Below, in pieces: positions 25,916-34,436 of a stretch of DNA of 64,000 bases; the stretch's first letter is position 1, and the number at the start of each line of letters is the position of its first letter. Below the pieces are notes generated by a model. That model was given only the letters and a program-made list of their open reading frames with translations. It ran no database searches and had not been told where the DNA came from. This stretch comes from Pseudidiomarina insulisalsae. GTDB lineage: Bacteria; Pseudomonadota; Gammaproteobacteria; Enterobacterales; Alteromonadaceae. The stretch is taken from positions 62,001 to 126,000 of the forward strand of contig NZ_PIPY01000001.1 in assembly GCF_003987065.1 (NCBI RefSeq), written 5' to 3'. Both the position numbers and the translations under genes were made by a program.

Positions 25916-25983
25916 AGTACCTGCCCGTTGCCACCTCGACCGGGGTGGCAACATCATTATTCTGAGACATTTTGAGGTAACTC

Positions 25984-26715
25984 ATGACGCAGGTAACGCG
26001 TTCAAGCCGCTGGCGAGTCTGGCATCGCTGGCTTTCACTTATCTTTGGTATCCAAATGGTGCTGTGGAGCATCAGTGGCGCCTACATGGTCTTTTTCGAT
26101 CTCGACTATATTCACGGTGACCATCTGGTGCAGGAAATCACGCAGCCGGTTCCGGCGAATATTCAGGTCGCGCCAGTCGACGAGGTTCTCGCCGCTTACC
26201 CGCACACGCAAAGCCTGACGCTGGAAACACTATGGCTGAACGGCCAGCAACAAGCAGTGTACAAGCTTGACGGGCATCAGGGCGAAATGCTGCTAAATGC
26301 TACGACGCTCACAACCGTGCAGCTCGACGAGGCGGCCATTGAAGCACTCGCCAAGCGCTATTATGCGCTGCCCGACCCGCAAATAAGCTCGGTGGTGTAC
26401 CTCACCGAGAATCCGCCCACTGAACTCAACCCGGCACTGTTACCCATCTGGCAGGTTAACTTTGATGACTTTGGCAATACAAGCCTGTATCTGTCCGAAA
26501 CCACAGGCGAAATGCTGGTCAAGCGCCATACGTTTTGGCGCGGCTTCGACATTTTCTGGATGATTCACATTATGGATTATGAAGATCGTGTCGACATTGA
26601 GAGCTGGTGGTTACAAGCCTTCATTATCGGCACCTTTATTCTGATGATCACCGGAGCGGTACTGCTGGTATATACCATTAGCTTTAAACGTAAGCCGCAA
26701 GGAGGTGCAGTATGA
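25984..26715 (+). CDS. PepSY-associated membrane protein
   Basis: A 243-residue inner-membrane protein of the PepSY-TM group. It has an N-terminal transmembrane helix (LIFGIQMVLWSISGAYMVFF), a periplasmic PepSY-like region (~40-180) and a C-terminal helix (AFIIGTFILMITGAVLLVYT), with conserved His in the WRVWHRW and MIHIMDY segments that could bind haem. Such proteins accompany siderophore receptors, where they are thought to help reduce the ferric complex. It follows the receptor gene by 68 bp and overlaps the next gene by 4 bp (ATGA), so the pair is coupled and may form a complex. Confidence 0.85.
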   Translation: MTQVTRSSRWRVWHRWLSLIFGIQMVLWSISGAYMVFFDLDYIHGDHLVQEITQPVPANIQVAPVDEVLAAYPHTQSLTLETLWLNGQQQAVYKLDGHQGEMLLNATTLTTVQLDEAAIEALAKRYYALPDPQISSVVYLTENPPTELNPALLPIWQVNFDDFGNTSLYLSETTGEMLVKRHTFWRGFDIFWMIHIMDYEDRVDIESWWLQAFIIGTFILMITGAVLLVYTISFKRKPQGGAV

Positions 26716-28352
26716 TGCGCTTTATGCAATGGTTGCACCGTTGGGTCAGCCTGATTCTGATTATTCAGGTACTGCTATGGATTATTAGCGCTGCGGTATT
26801 CAGTCTTATGGGCCACCACGGCATGTCAGGGCATCAATACATGCGCCATGTCCACCCGCCAATATTAGAAAAAACAGCCCCGGTCTGGCCACTGGAAAAT
26901 GTTCGTAAGAGCTATCCTGATGCTGATTCCATCGTACTCCGCAGCGTGCTTGGGCAACCACAGTATCAAATCAAGCAAGAAGATAACTGGGTTTATCTGA
27001 ACGCGCGCGATGGCCACATCTGGCAAACCGATACTGAGCTGGCCACGCGCCTGGCAGAGGCGAGTTATAATGGGCCTGGCGAGGTCACCGACGTCACTGC
27101 CATTACCAGCACTGATGAAGTCATTGACTGGCAGGGCAATGGTTTTCGTGTCGATTTTGCTGATGATCTGAATACCCGCGTGTACGTTGACGCCGACTCC
27201 GGTCAAATTATTGAACACCGAAATACCCTGTGGGTCATTGCTGATTGGGCGTTCCGCTTGCATTTCATGGATTACAGTGGTGAGCGTAGTTTTAATCACT
27301 TGTTGATCTGGAGTGCCGGCCTGTTCGCGCTCTGGTTCTCATTATCCGGCTTGATCCTGTTACTGCGTAATATTGCCCAAGGTGACTTTAACCCACGACG
27401 CAAGCCAACCTGGCTTGAGCAGTTACAGCGCGACCAGCAACCTATCGCCAGTAGCTGTGGCGGCGGCGGCACCTGCGGCTTATGCAAAGTCACTTTTACC
27501 GGTGACCAAATTCCGGCAATAACACCGGCAGAACGGTCGATGTTGAGCGCAGCGGAAGTTCAGGGCGGTCTGCGTCTGGCCTGTCAGCACCGGGTACGGC
27601 CGCAGGACGAAGTAGAGCTGGCCAACGCAGATGTTGCAACCCATCAGCTAACCTTAGTAAACAAACGCGATCTGACACCGAGTCTTACCGAGTTGACGTT
27701 TACCGCTGAGCGCGCCATCGACTATGCCGCAGGTCAGTTTATGCAGTTCAAAATTCCGCACAAGGAAGCAGCACTGACCCGCCATTATTCCATGGCGACC
27801 AAGCCAGGTAGTAATCAACTGGTATTTACCGTTCGCCATATGCCAGCGCCCACGGCCGATTTGCCACCGGGAGTAGGCTCAACTTTCCTGTGTCAACTGC
27901 AGCCCGGCGATCAGGTAGAGGCCATAGGTCCGTTTGGTGACTTTGTACTGAGTTCACAACCACAACGTAAGCAAGTGTTTATTGGTGGTGGTGCCGGTAT
28001 AGCGCCCTTGCGCGCGCTTATCCAGGCGGAACTCGATGCGTCGCAACCACGCGACTGTGTTTTCTTTTACGGTGCACGTAACAGTAACGAGCTATGTTAT
28101 ACCGGTGAATTCAGCGTTGCTGAGGCGGTAGATTACACGCCGGTGCTTTCTGAACCTGCTGCCGGTGACAACTGGACCGGACCCGTAGGCTTTGTGCACA
28201 CGGTCGCAGAACAGTGGTTAGCAACGCAGGATGTGCAAACGCTGGATGTTTATGTCTGCGGCCCACCGCCCATGCTCAAGGCGACGATGGCAATGCTTGC
28301 AAAAGCAGGCGTACCCCGCGATAACATCCGCTTTGACGACTTTGGTATTTAA
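26712..28352 (+). CDS. PepSY membrane domain fused to NqrF-like [2Fe-2S]/FAD/NADH reductase
   Basis: A 546-residue fusion. Residues 1-~225 are a PepSY-TM unit with helices at ~10-32 and ~195-219. Residues ~245-305 are a plant-type ferredoxin with ligands Cys249, Cys255, Cys258 and Cys291 (CGGGGTCGLC ... LACQHR), the CX5CX2C spacing of NqrF. Residues ~310-546 are an FAD/NAD(P)H reductase: RHYSMA binds flavin, GGGAGIAPLRALI and CGPPPML bind NADH. Electrons should flow NADH to FAD to [2Fe-2S] and across the membrane via the PepSY part. Inferred role: a ferric-chelate or periplasmic reductase for the substrate of the upstream receptor. It is not NqrF itself: the other Nqr genes are absent and the N-terminus differs. 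Confidence 0.88.
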   Translation: MMRFMQWLHRWVSLILIIQVLLWIISAAVFSLMGHHGMSGHQYMRHVHPPILEKTAPVWPLENVRKSYPDADSIVLRSVLGQPQYQIKQEDNWVYLNARDGHIWQTDTELATRLAEASYNGPGEVTDVTAITSTDEVIDWQGNGFRVDFADDLNTRVYVDADSGQIIEHRNTLWVIADWAFRLHFMDYSGERSFNHLLIWSAGLFALWFSLSGLILLLRNIAQGDFNPRRKPTWLEQLQRDQQPIASSCGGGGTCGLCKVTFTGDQIPAITPAERSMLSAAEVQGGLRLACQHRVRPQDEVELANADVATHQLTLVNKRDLTPSLTELTFTAERAIDYAAGQFMQFKIPHKEAALTRHYSMATKPGSNQLVFTVRHMPAPTADLPPGVGSTFLCQLQPGDQVEAIGPFGDFVLSSQPQRKQVFIGGGAGIAPLRALIQAELDASQPRDCVFFYGARNSNELCYTGEFSVAEAVDYTPVLSEPAAGDNWTGPVGFVHTVAEQWLATQDVQTLDVYVCGPPPMLKATMAMLAKAGVPRDNIRFDDFGI

Positions 28353-28376
28353 CTCGCAAAGATAAGCACGCAAAAA

Positions 28377-28404
28377 TAAGCGCCTGAGTCACTTCAGGCG
28401 CTTA
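28377..28404. terminator. Hairpin after the PepSY-reductase gene
   Basis: A perfect 11-bp stem TAAGCGCCTGA / TCAGGCGCTTA with a 6-base loop, 24 bp past the stop codon. An A5 run precedes it but the rightward side lacks a T-run, so it may act with Rho or protect the 3' end. Confidence 0.6.
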
Positions 28405-28551
28405 AATCCCCCACCTTACTACGCCGATTAAGTGGTTTGTCCTTCCCATTTTCAATTCCATGTATACTAATGATAGCTATGACGCTACTTAGCAATACAC
28501 GTAAAAGTCAAAATTATGTTATAGTAGCTACTCATCACGACAGGAACCTTT

Positions 28552-29466
28552 ATGCAGGACGTTCAGCCGCCTATGGAACATTCAGTACCGCTACCAAAGC
28601 TACCAGGCATGTTTTTCCGTTCGTTGTTTACTGTAGCCCGTAATGATCAGGCTGAAGCAGCGGCCTGCGAACTTCGCGACGAGTTTACCGCACCGGGCCT
28701 CACCCAAACGCAGGTGGCGCGTTACAAAAACGCCTTTGACGGCTTCGTGAGCGAAGTACCACTGACGCTGATGTATTGCCTTGCGCAACGGGTTCATCTG
28801 GCGCAGATGCTCGGCGATGAATTCCCCTGGCCCGCGCCGGGTCTGGTACATGTCCGTAACGAACTGGAACAGCATGCGCCGATTCAGCTTGAGCAGCGCT
28901 TTCATATCAAAGCCAGCATCCAACTTCCCGCCCGCGGACCGAAAGTATCGCCACGGCGACTAAGACCTTTGTTCACTGTTGAGTTTTATCAAGACGAAGA
29001 CAAGGTCGTCACCTGCACAAGCGAATATCAGGTCATGCCCAAGAGTAGTGGTAAAGCGACGACGTCTCGCGAGAAAAAACAGGGGCAAGCTCCGGCAAAT
29101 GACTGGCAGGAAATCGGGCAATGGTCATTAACGACCGCCAGCGGCCGTGACTACGCACGCCTGTCCGGCGATTTTAATCCGATTCATTTGCATCCGCTGT
29201 TGTCACGCTGGTTTGGTTTTGAGCAACCCATTATTCACGGAATGTATATGGCAGGCCGCGCTCAGGCCGAAATTGAAAGCCGCTATCAACGCCCGGTAGC
29301 ACGCATTGATGTTACCTTCAAGCGCCCGGTGCCCTTGCCTGCAACCATTGGTTTGTGGCAACAAGGTGACGAGCATTGCGGCAGTTATCAGGTATGTGGC
29401 GCTGAGGATTTCCTGCAGCGCCTGGAAGGAAGTTATACGCTTGTCGCAAATAAAGAGCGCGCTTAA
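28552..29466 (+). CDS. MaoC-like hotdog-fold protein
   Basis: A 304-residue protein whose C-terminal half (~180-300) is a MaoC-type hydratase domain: DYARLSGDFNPIHLHP contains the catalytic Asp/His pair and FGFEQPIIHGMYMAG completes the site. The N-terminal half looks like a second, degenerate hotdog. Family members hydrate or dehydrate acyl-CoA or acyl-ACP thioesters; the substrate here is unknown. No signal peptide. A 199-bp gap with a hairpin separates it from the upstream reductase, so it is probably its own transcription unit. Its stop codon shares bases with the stop of the convergent acylase gene (TTAA, 29463-29466). Confidence 0.85.
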   Translation: MQDVQPPMEHSVPLPKLPGMFFRSLFTVARNDQAEAAACELRDEFTAPGLTQTQVARYKNAFDGFVSEVPLTLMYCLAQRVHLAQMLGDEFPWPAPGLVHVRNELEQHAPIQLEQRFHIKASIQLPARGPKVSPRRLRPLFTVEFYQDEDKVVTCTSEYQVMPKSSGKATTSREKKQGQAPANDWQEIGQWSLTTASGRDYARLSGDFNPIHLHPLLSRWFGFEQPIIHGMYMAGRAQAEIESRYQRPVARIDVTFKRPVPLPATIGLWQQGDEHCGSYQVCGAEDFLQRLEGSYTLVANKERA

Positions 29467-32006
29467 CGCACGCTCTCTCCTGTCAGGGTTACCTGCTCTG
29501 CTGCGGCACTGGCAATATCGTCATTGTTAAAATGTAACGGACGTAATTGCGGCTCTGACGAGTACAACAAGGTTTGATCCAGATAATGATCAGAGTCGCT
29601 GTCAGAGGCTTGCGAGTAGGTAAGCAAGCCATTGGCGACCGGACCCTCTTCGGTAAATTCCATCGCAAACATCCAGCTGGAACCATAAGTAATATGATAA
29701 CCGCCAGCAGTCGCGCTTAAGTCAGAGCCTGGCAGCAATGGGTAAGTATGACGCGGTAATAAAGTACCGTCATTACCCATATTACTACGGAAGACATTAA
29801 AGCCTCCTTCAATATTATTGGCCCCGCCCCACGGCAGCTTCTGACCCGATGGCATACCGTTTGGAAGACTGCGCTCAACGAACTGCACTTCAGCTAACGT
29901 GGCGTCGACCGCCAGTCCGGCATTTTCAATACGCTCCTGCGCAGTGGCTAGTTGCTGCAACACAACGTCGTTCGCCACCATGGTATTCGGTGTTGTTAAT
30001 GGCTGCGCCGGATCGAATGCCACTGCCCACTGCGGGTTACGACGGAACTCCGTCGCAAATTCGCGGAACGTCATGGCGCCTGTACTGTTCAGATTCATGC
30101 GTCCGTCAAACTGGGCCAACGCCGCACAGCTCGTGGAGATGTCGATGCTGTTGCCGCTTGCGCTCATGACCGGCGTCGTTCCCTGTGCCTGACAGTGAGC
30201 GACCAGATCGGCCAATAGCTCTTCAGATAACCAGGTACGATTATTGATCAAACGATCAACCAGGTCGGCACGGGTGAACTTGCCATCCACTGAGCCACCT
30301 TCGGCCAGCATTTTCTGGCCCAGACGTGAACGGAACGATTGCTGATTACCGACCGGTCCCCACAACGGTGAAACCCCTGTAATCGGCGCAGCCGGATTGG
30401 TCAGCCAGTAGCTGTCATTCGAGTTTTGGACGAAGTCATTGCGCTCAAGCTGCGGTGCTTGGGCGAAGGGGACAGTTCCCTGCGGCAGATATAAGCTATC
30501 GTCTCCCGGGAAGATAAAGAGCCCTGCTTGCTGTGACAGGCCCTGATAAAGCGCATTCTGACTCCACGCGGCTAACGCCTCGGGAACGATGTTGGGCACT
30601 GATGAGCCATCAGTGAAAAATGCGTTGCCCTCGCGATCGACTGCCATCGCGTTATTAAAAACGGTGCCGGTGTTATCGACAAAGGTCTGCTTATAGCTAT
30701 CAATGCCATCCGCCAGATTCATGCCCAGCCAGTGATCAAATAAATCATAATTGGGCAGGTTGGCGTCATGCAATGCGTAGGCAACTTGCTGACCTGTCAC
30801 CGGGTCGGTGCCCCACGGCAAGCCATTTGGAATGACAATAATGGGGCCAAACTCACTGTGATAACTGGAGCGTTGTAAGGTCATGAAGGTGCCCGGGCCG
30901 GTGGCGACCTGAATTTCATGCGCTTGCTTGCTCATTGCAACCGGCTCTCCGTCAAGCATATAGGTGGTGCCGCTGGCGTCACTGGTATCGAGCGTCAGCC
31001 GATGAATCGTAAAGCGTGAAGCGGTAGAGAAAGTATGCGTCCAGGCAACATCTTCATTGAAACCAATGTTGACGATACCAGGCATGCCCGACAATGAACC
31101 ACCCACGACTTTCAGCTCACCCGGAATCTCAATACCGAACTGCCAGAAGCGTTGATTACCCGTATGCGGGAAATGCGGGTTGGCAATCAGCATGCCTTGC
31201 CCGGTGGCACTTAAGTCTCTGCCAATCGCCCAGCCATTCGAGCCGGACTCCGTTGGGTTGGTGTCGGGGACCTCAGCATGCAACGCAGCCACAGGTGCCG
31301 CTGACATGGCTTCGCCCGTTTCTTTATTGATTGCTGCGCTGGCTTGATTTGGCGGAATGGCGAGGAATAACGGGCCAGTGAAGTTAGCGGCGCCGGGCAA
31401 TAAGGCGACGCCCTGCGCATAGGTCATGAGATCAATAGGCGTAACAGGCTGTACCCAGGGCTGGCCAGCGCATGCCGGCGCAATATTATCGACGCCGGTA
31501 TCAGCAAGGTATTTGTTGTAACCCGCGGCGTAGCCGGTGATTAATGCTTGCGATTCTTCGCTTATCTGATCAAAGCCTTGTTCGGCATTATCGCGGATAC
31601 CCAACGCAAGATAACCAAAGTCATTGAGGATATTGTCCGAGTCACCACTGCCGGGAACACGGTCAGGGCCGAAATACATCGCGCGCTGCGAGTTAAACTT
31701 GATGATCTGATCGGCCAGAATGCAAATATTGTCACGTGCGAATGAATAGCCGACACCAAAACCCAGGCTTTCGAGATTGTCAGCGGTAACATAGGGTACG
31801 CCGTAGTCGGTCCAGGTGACGTCGGCACTTAGCTCGCCATCAGGCGCGAAGGCAACTAAACCGGCCGGTTCAGGGTTGGTAATGACGACGTCCTCGACCG
31901 GATCCGGATCGTAGCCGTCGCCGCAACCAACCAGCGTAAGAGTGCCTGTAGCTACCAGTAGCGCCAGTAGCGCCAGTAGCCGCGGCTTAAATCGTTGTTC
32001 TGCCAT
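29463..32006 (-). CDS. Penicillin acylase family lipoprotein (Ntn hydrolase)
   Basis: An 847-residue exported Ntn hydrolase that cleaves an amide-linked acyl chain; relatives act on penicillins, acyl-homoserine lactones or cyclic lipopeptides. The signal ends in the lipobox LVGC, so it is probably a lipoprotein. The alpha chain precedes ESGSNGWAIG, where the Ser of SNGW becomes the N-terminal nucleophile after self-cleavage; the beta chain follows, with conserved Asn in NSNDSYWLTNP. If the substrate is an acyl-homoserine lactone, the protein would quench quorum signals, but sequence alone does not decide. A short 9-bp direct repeat (TAGCGCCAG) in the signal-peptide coding region makes the LLALLAL core. 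Confidence 0.9.
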   Translation of the reverse strand: MAEQRFKPRLLALLALLVATGTLTLVGCGDGYDPDPVEDVVITNPEPAGLVAFAPDGELSADVTWTDYGVPYVTADNLESLGFGVGYSFARDNICILADQIIKFNSQRAMYFGPDRVPGSGDSDNILNDFGYLALGIRDNAEQGFDQISEESQALITGYAAGYNKYLADTGVDNIAPACAGQPWVQPVTPIDLMTYAQGVALLPGAANFTGPLFLAIPPNQASAAINKETGEAMSAAPVAALHAEVPDTNPTESGSNGWAIGRDLSATGQGMLIANPHFPHTGNQRFWQFGIEIPGELKVVGGSLSGMPGIVNIGFNEDVAWTHTFSTASRFTIHRLTLDTSDASGTTYMLDGEPVAMSKQAHEIQVATGPGTFMTLQRSSYHSEFGPIIVIPNGLPWGTDPVTGQQVAYALHDANLPNYDLFDHWLGMNLADGIDSYKQTFVDNTGTVFNNAMAVDREGNAFFTDGSSVPNIVPEALAAWSQNALYQGLSQQAGLFIFPGDDSLYLPQGTVPFAQAPQLERNDFVQNSNDSYWLTNPAAPITGVSPLWGPVGNQQSFRSRLGQKMLAEGGSVDGKFTRADLVDRLINNRTWLSEELLADLVAHCQAQGTTPVMSASGNSIDISTSCAALAQFDGRMNLNSTGAMTFREFATEFRRNPQWAVAFDPAQPLTTPNTMVANDVVLQQLATAQERIENAGLAVDATLAEVQFVERSLPNGMPSGQKLPWGGANNIEGGFNVFRSNMGNDGTLLPRHTYPLLPGSDLSATAGGYHITYGSSWMFAMEFTEEGPVANGLLTYSQASDSDSDHYLDQTLLYSSEPQLRPLHFNNDDIASAAAEQVTLTGESVR

Positions 32007-32092
32007 GGTGTTTTACCTGTTTTGTGTTGTTTTTATGTTTTGCTTTTTTATTGCTCAAGTATGGCCGCACTCGCCCTTAGTCGCAAGGACAT

Positions 32093-32512
32093 TTAGACTA
32101 ACGGCTTTTGTCGCATTGATTTGATATCGCCGCGTTTTTTCTTTTTCTCGACGCGCCGCCTCTGACTGGCTTTACTTGGCTTGGTGGGGATCCGCCGTTT
32201 CTCGACCCGGTTCACACTTGCGACCAGCTCAACGAACTGCTGCACTGCCAGCTCGCGATTTTGGGCCTGACTACGGGTGGCCTGCGACTTAATAATAATT
32301 TTGCCACTTGGTGTAATGCGATGATCACGCTTCGCCAGCAGACGCTGTTTATAAAAATCGGGCAAAGATGAAGCGGAAATATCGAAGATCAGTTGCGCGG
32401 CGGTAGCCACCTTATTCACATTCTGGCCGCCGGCACCGCTGGAGCGAATAAACTGCCACTCAATTTCCGTTTCAGGAATACTCACACGCTGCGAAATTTG
32501 AATCTCACTCAT
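32093..32512 (-). CDS. arfB: Alternative ribosome-rescue factor ArfB (YaeJ)
   Basis: A 139-residue release-factor-like hydrolase that frees peptides from stalled ribosomes lacking a stop codon. The GGQ loop is in RSSGAGGQNVNKVATA, and the C-terminal tail is strongly basic (SQRRRVEKKKKRGDIKSMRQ), as needed to sit in the empty mRNA channel. Its ATG lies 8 bp inside the recD gene, with AGAGGAGC just upstream, so it is co-translated with recD. Length is normal for ArfB. Confidence 0.95.
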   Translation of the reverse strand: MSEIQISQRVSIPETEIEWQFIRSSGAGGQNVNKVATAAQLIFDISASSLPDFYKQRLLAKRDHRITPSGKIIIKSQATRSQAQNRELAVQQFVELVASVNRVEKRRIPTKPSKASQRRRVEKKKKRGDIKSMRQKPLV

Positions 32513-34436
32513 GACGCTCCTCTGCTATTGTCAGCCCGCCGCTGCGTTCAATCCTCCGTTGCGTCGCCGCAATGACGCGCTCGGCCGAGCGATACACCAG
32601 TGTGAGTTGCTCGCTGGCACGGGTAATACCAGTATAGAGCAATTCTTTGGTCAGAATCGGCGAGTCGTGCTCCGGCAGCACTACCACAGTATGGCTGAAT
32701 TCCGAGCCCTGCGACTTATGAATCGTCATCGCGAATGCGGTTTCCAGATGTGTCAGACGTGACGGTAACAGCCAGCGCAGGCGACCATTGCTACCACGGA
32801 ACAGAACCCGTAGCGGTTGCTGCGGATCGAGCTGAACCGCCAGGCCAATATCGCCATTACGCAAGTCCACACTGTAATCGTTCTGAGTAATCATCACCGC
32901 GCGTCCGGCAAACCATTTATCGGCACTGACGGTGTCGCCGAACAACCAGAGCGTGATGAGCTGATTCAGCCGCTCGACACCCCAATCGCCGCTACGTACT
33001 GCAGCCAAAACCTGAAAGCGCTCCAGTTGCTGCAGCAACTGTTCACCCCAAACATCAACGTCGGTTCCGGGCCCCTGTGCCAGCAATTGCAACAGCGGGC
33101 CGTAGCCTTCACTTACCAGCTCGCGGAATCTGCGGGAACCACTGCTGTTAATCGACATAGCATTTATATTGGCCAGAGCAGGGTTTTCTGCCGCCATACC
33201 CCGGGCATCCGCTAACCAGCGTTCGAGCCATTGCGTCTGCTGCGCGTTAATTTCATGCGCCAGCTTACCGATGCCCCGCTCCGCGTCAAAGCGACGGCTC
33301 TCATGCAACATAACGGTATGCTGCAAGTAGGGCCAGCGTGCGGCGCCGGCGTCATCAATAGAGTCCTCGGGTAACGGAATACCGTGTGATTGCGCCAGCC
33401 AATCGGCTAATTCCCGCTGATAGTGGCCCTGCTCTGCGCCTTCACATAACTGACCCAATACCGCGCCCGCTTCTACCGAGGCCAACTGGTCTTTATCGCC
33501 GAGAAGAATAAGTCTGGTTGCGGGCGCCAGCGCTTGTGTCAGTGCCGCCATCATTTCAATATCAACCATCGATGCTTCATCAACAATAACCACATCAGCC
33601 AGCAATGGGTTACGTCGATTATGCCGGAATTCCCGGCTGTGCCCTGAGCTGCCAAGCAAACGGTGCAAGGTTACCGCTTGCCGTTCAGTGATAGTGTCAA
33701 CCAGATCCTCGGGCAAGTTCTGTAATTCTTTTTCAATAGAGCTGGTCATTCGGGCTGCAGCCTTACCAGTTGGCGCTGCCAGGCGAATACGCAGTGGTGT
33801 CTGTTGTTCGCGATGTTGTTGCAAGGTAGCTAATAGTCGCACCACCGTATAAGTTTTCCCGGTGCCCGGCCCCCCGGTAATAATGGTAAAGCCACTGCGC
33901 GCCGCCATTGCACACGCCACTCGCTGCCAGCTCAGTTGGCTGCTACTCCCAAAAAGTGCATCAAGGGTCTGCTTCAGAACTACCGGGTCAAGCGCGGTAA
34001 TATTCTGGCAGCGCGCCAGTAAGTCGTGCCTGATGATCTGCTCATAGCGCCAGTAACGACGCAAGTAAAGCCGTCGGTTTGCGCTTAGAACCATGGGTGA
34101 ACTTGCCACATTGACAGCCGCTGAGGCCGCCAATAACTCGGGCCAGTCGTTGGTTATCAGTGCCAGCGCTTGCTCAGCAGAGAGACAGGCGTGACGACTT
34201 TCATGCGAGGCATGCTCCGGTGGTAGTTGCAGCACAGCGTTGGCATTGCGACGCAGATGCTGTAAGTCGAGACAAGGATGGCCGTGGCCGAGCTGGTGAC
34301 TGGCCAGCGCAGCAAAAAATGCGACCTCCTCTGCCGATTCGCCCAATTTCTCAAGCACATACTGGGCCAGACTCAGATCAATGGCGCGCAACCATTTATG
34401 CGCATACCAGGTGCGCAAAATCGTCATCAACTGCAT
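32505..34436 (-). CDS. recD: Exodeoxyribonuclease V alpha subunit RecD
   Basis: A 643-residue SF1 helicase subunit (5'-3') of the RecBCD recombination and repair complex. Walker A is ITGGPGTGKTYTVVRLL; the DEAD-like DEASMVDIEMM and the C-terminal MTIHKSQGSEF (motif V/VI region) are present. The start is placed at 34436 (MQLMTIL) because AGGAGG precedes it by four bases; it overlaps recB by 10 bp. In-frame codons 8 triplets earlier lie on the ribosome site. The order recC-recB-recD-arfB is continuous. Confidence 0.95.
   Translation of the reverse strand: MQLMTILRTWYAHKWLRAIDLSLAQYVLEKLGESAEEVAFFAALASHQLGHGHPCLDLQHLRRNANAVLQLPPEHASHESRHACLSAEQALALITNDWPELLAASAAVNVASSPMVLSANRRLYLRRYWRYEQIIRHDLLARCQNITALDPVVLKQTLDALFGSSSQLSWQRVACAMAARSGFTIITGGPGTGKTYTVVRLLATLQQHREQQTPLRIRLAAPTGKAAARMTSSIEKELQNLPEDLVDTITERQAVTLHRLLGSSGHSREFRHNRRNPLLADVVIVDEASMVDIEMMAALTQALAPATRLILLGDKDQLASVEAGAVLGQLCEGAEQGHYQRELADWLAQSHGIPLPEDSIDDAGAARWPYLQHTVMLHESRRFDAERGIGKLAHEINAQQTQWLERWLADARGMAAENPALANINAMSINSSGSRRFRELVSEGYGPLLQLLAQGPGTDVDVWGEQLLQQLERFQVLAAVRSGDWGVERLNQLITLWLFGDTVSADKWFAGRAVMITQNDYSVDLRNGDIGLAVQLDPQQPLRVLFRGSNGRLRWLLPSRLTHLETAFAMTIHKSQGSEFSHTVVVLPEHDSPILTKELLYTGITRASEQLTLVYRSAERVIAATQRRIERSGGLTIAEERHE

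Noticed and set aside
26712-28352. Assignment of the PepSY-reductase as nqrF
   Set aside because: The N-terminal PepSY region and absence of nqrA-E exclude the Na+-translocating complex.
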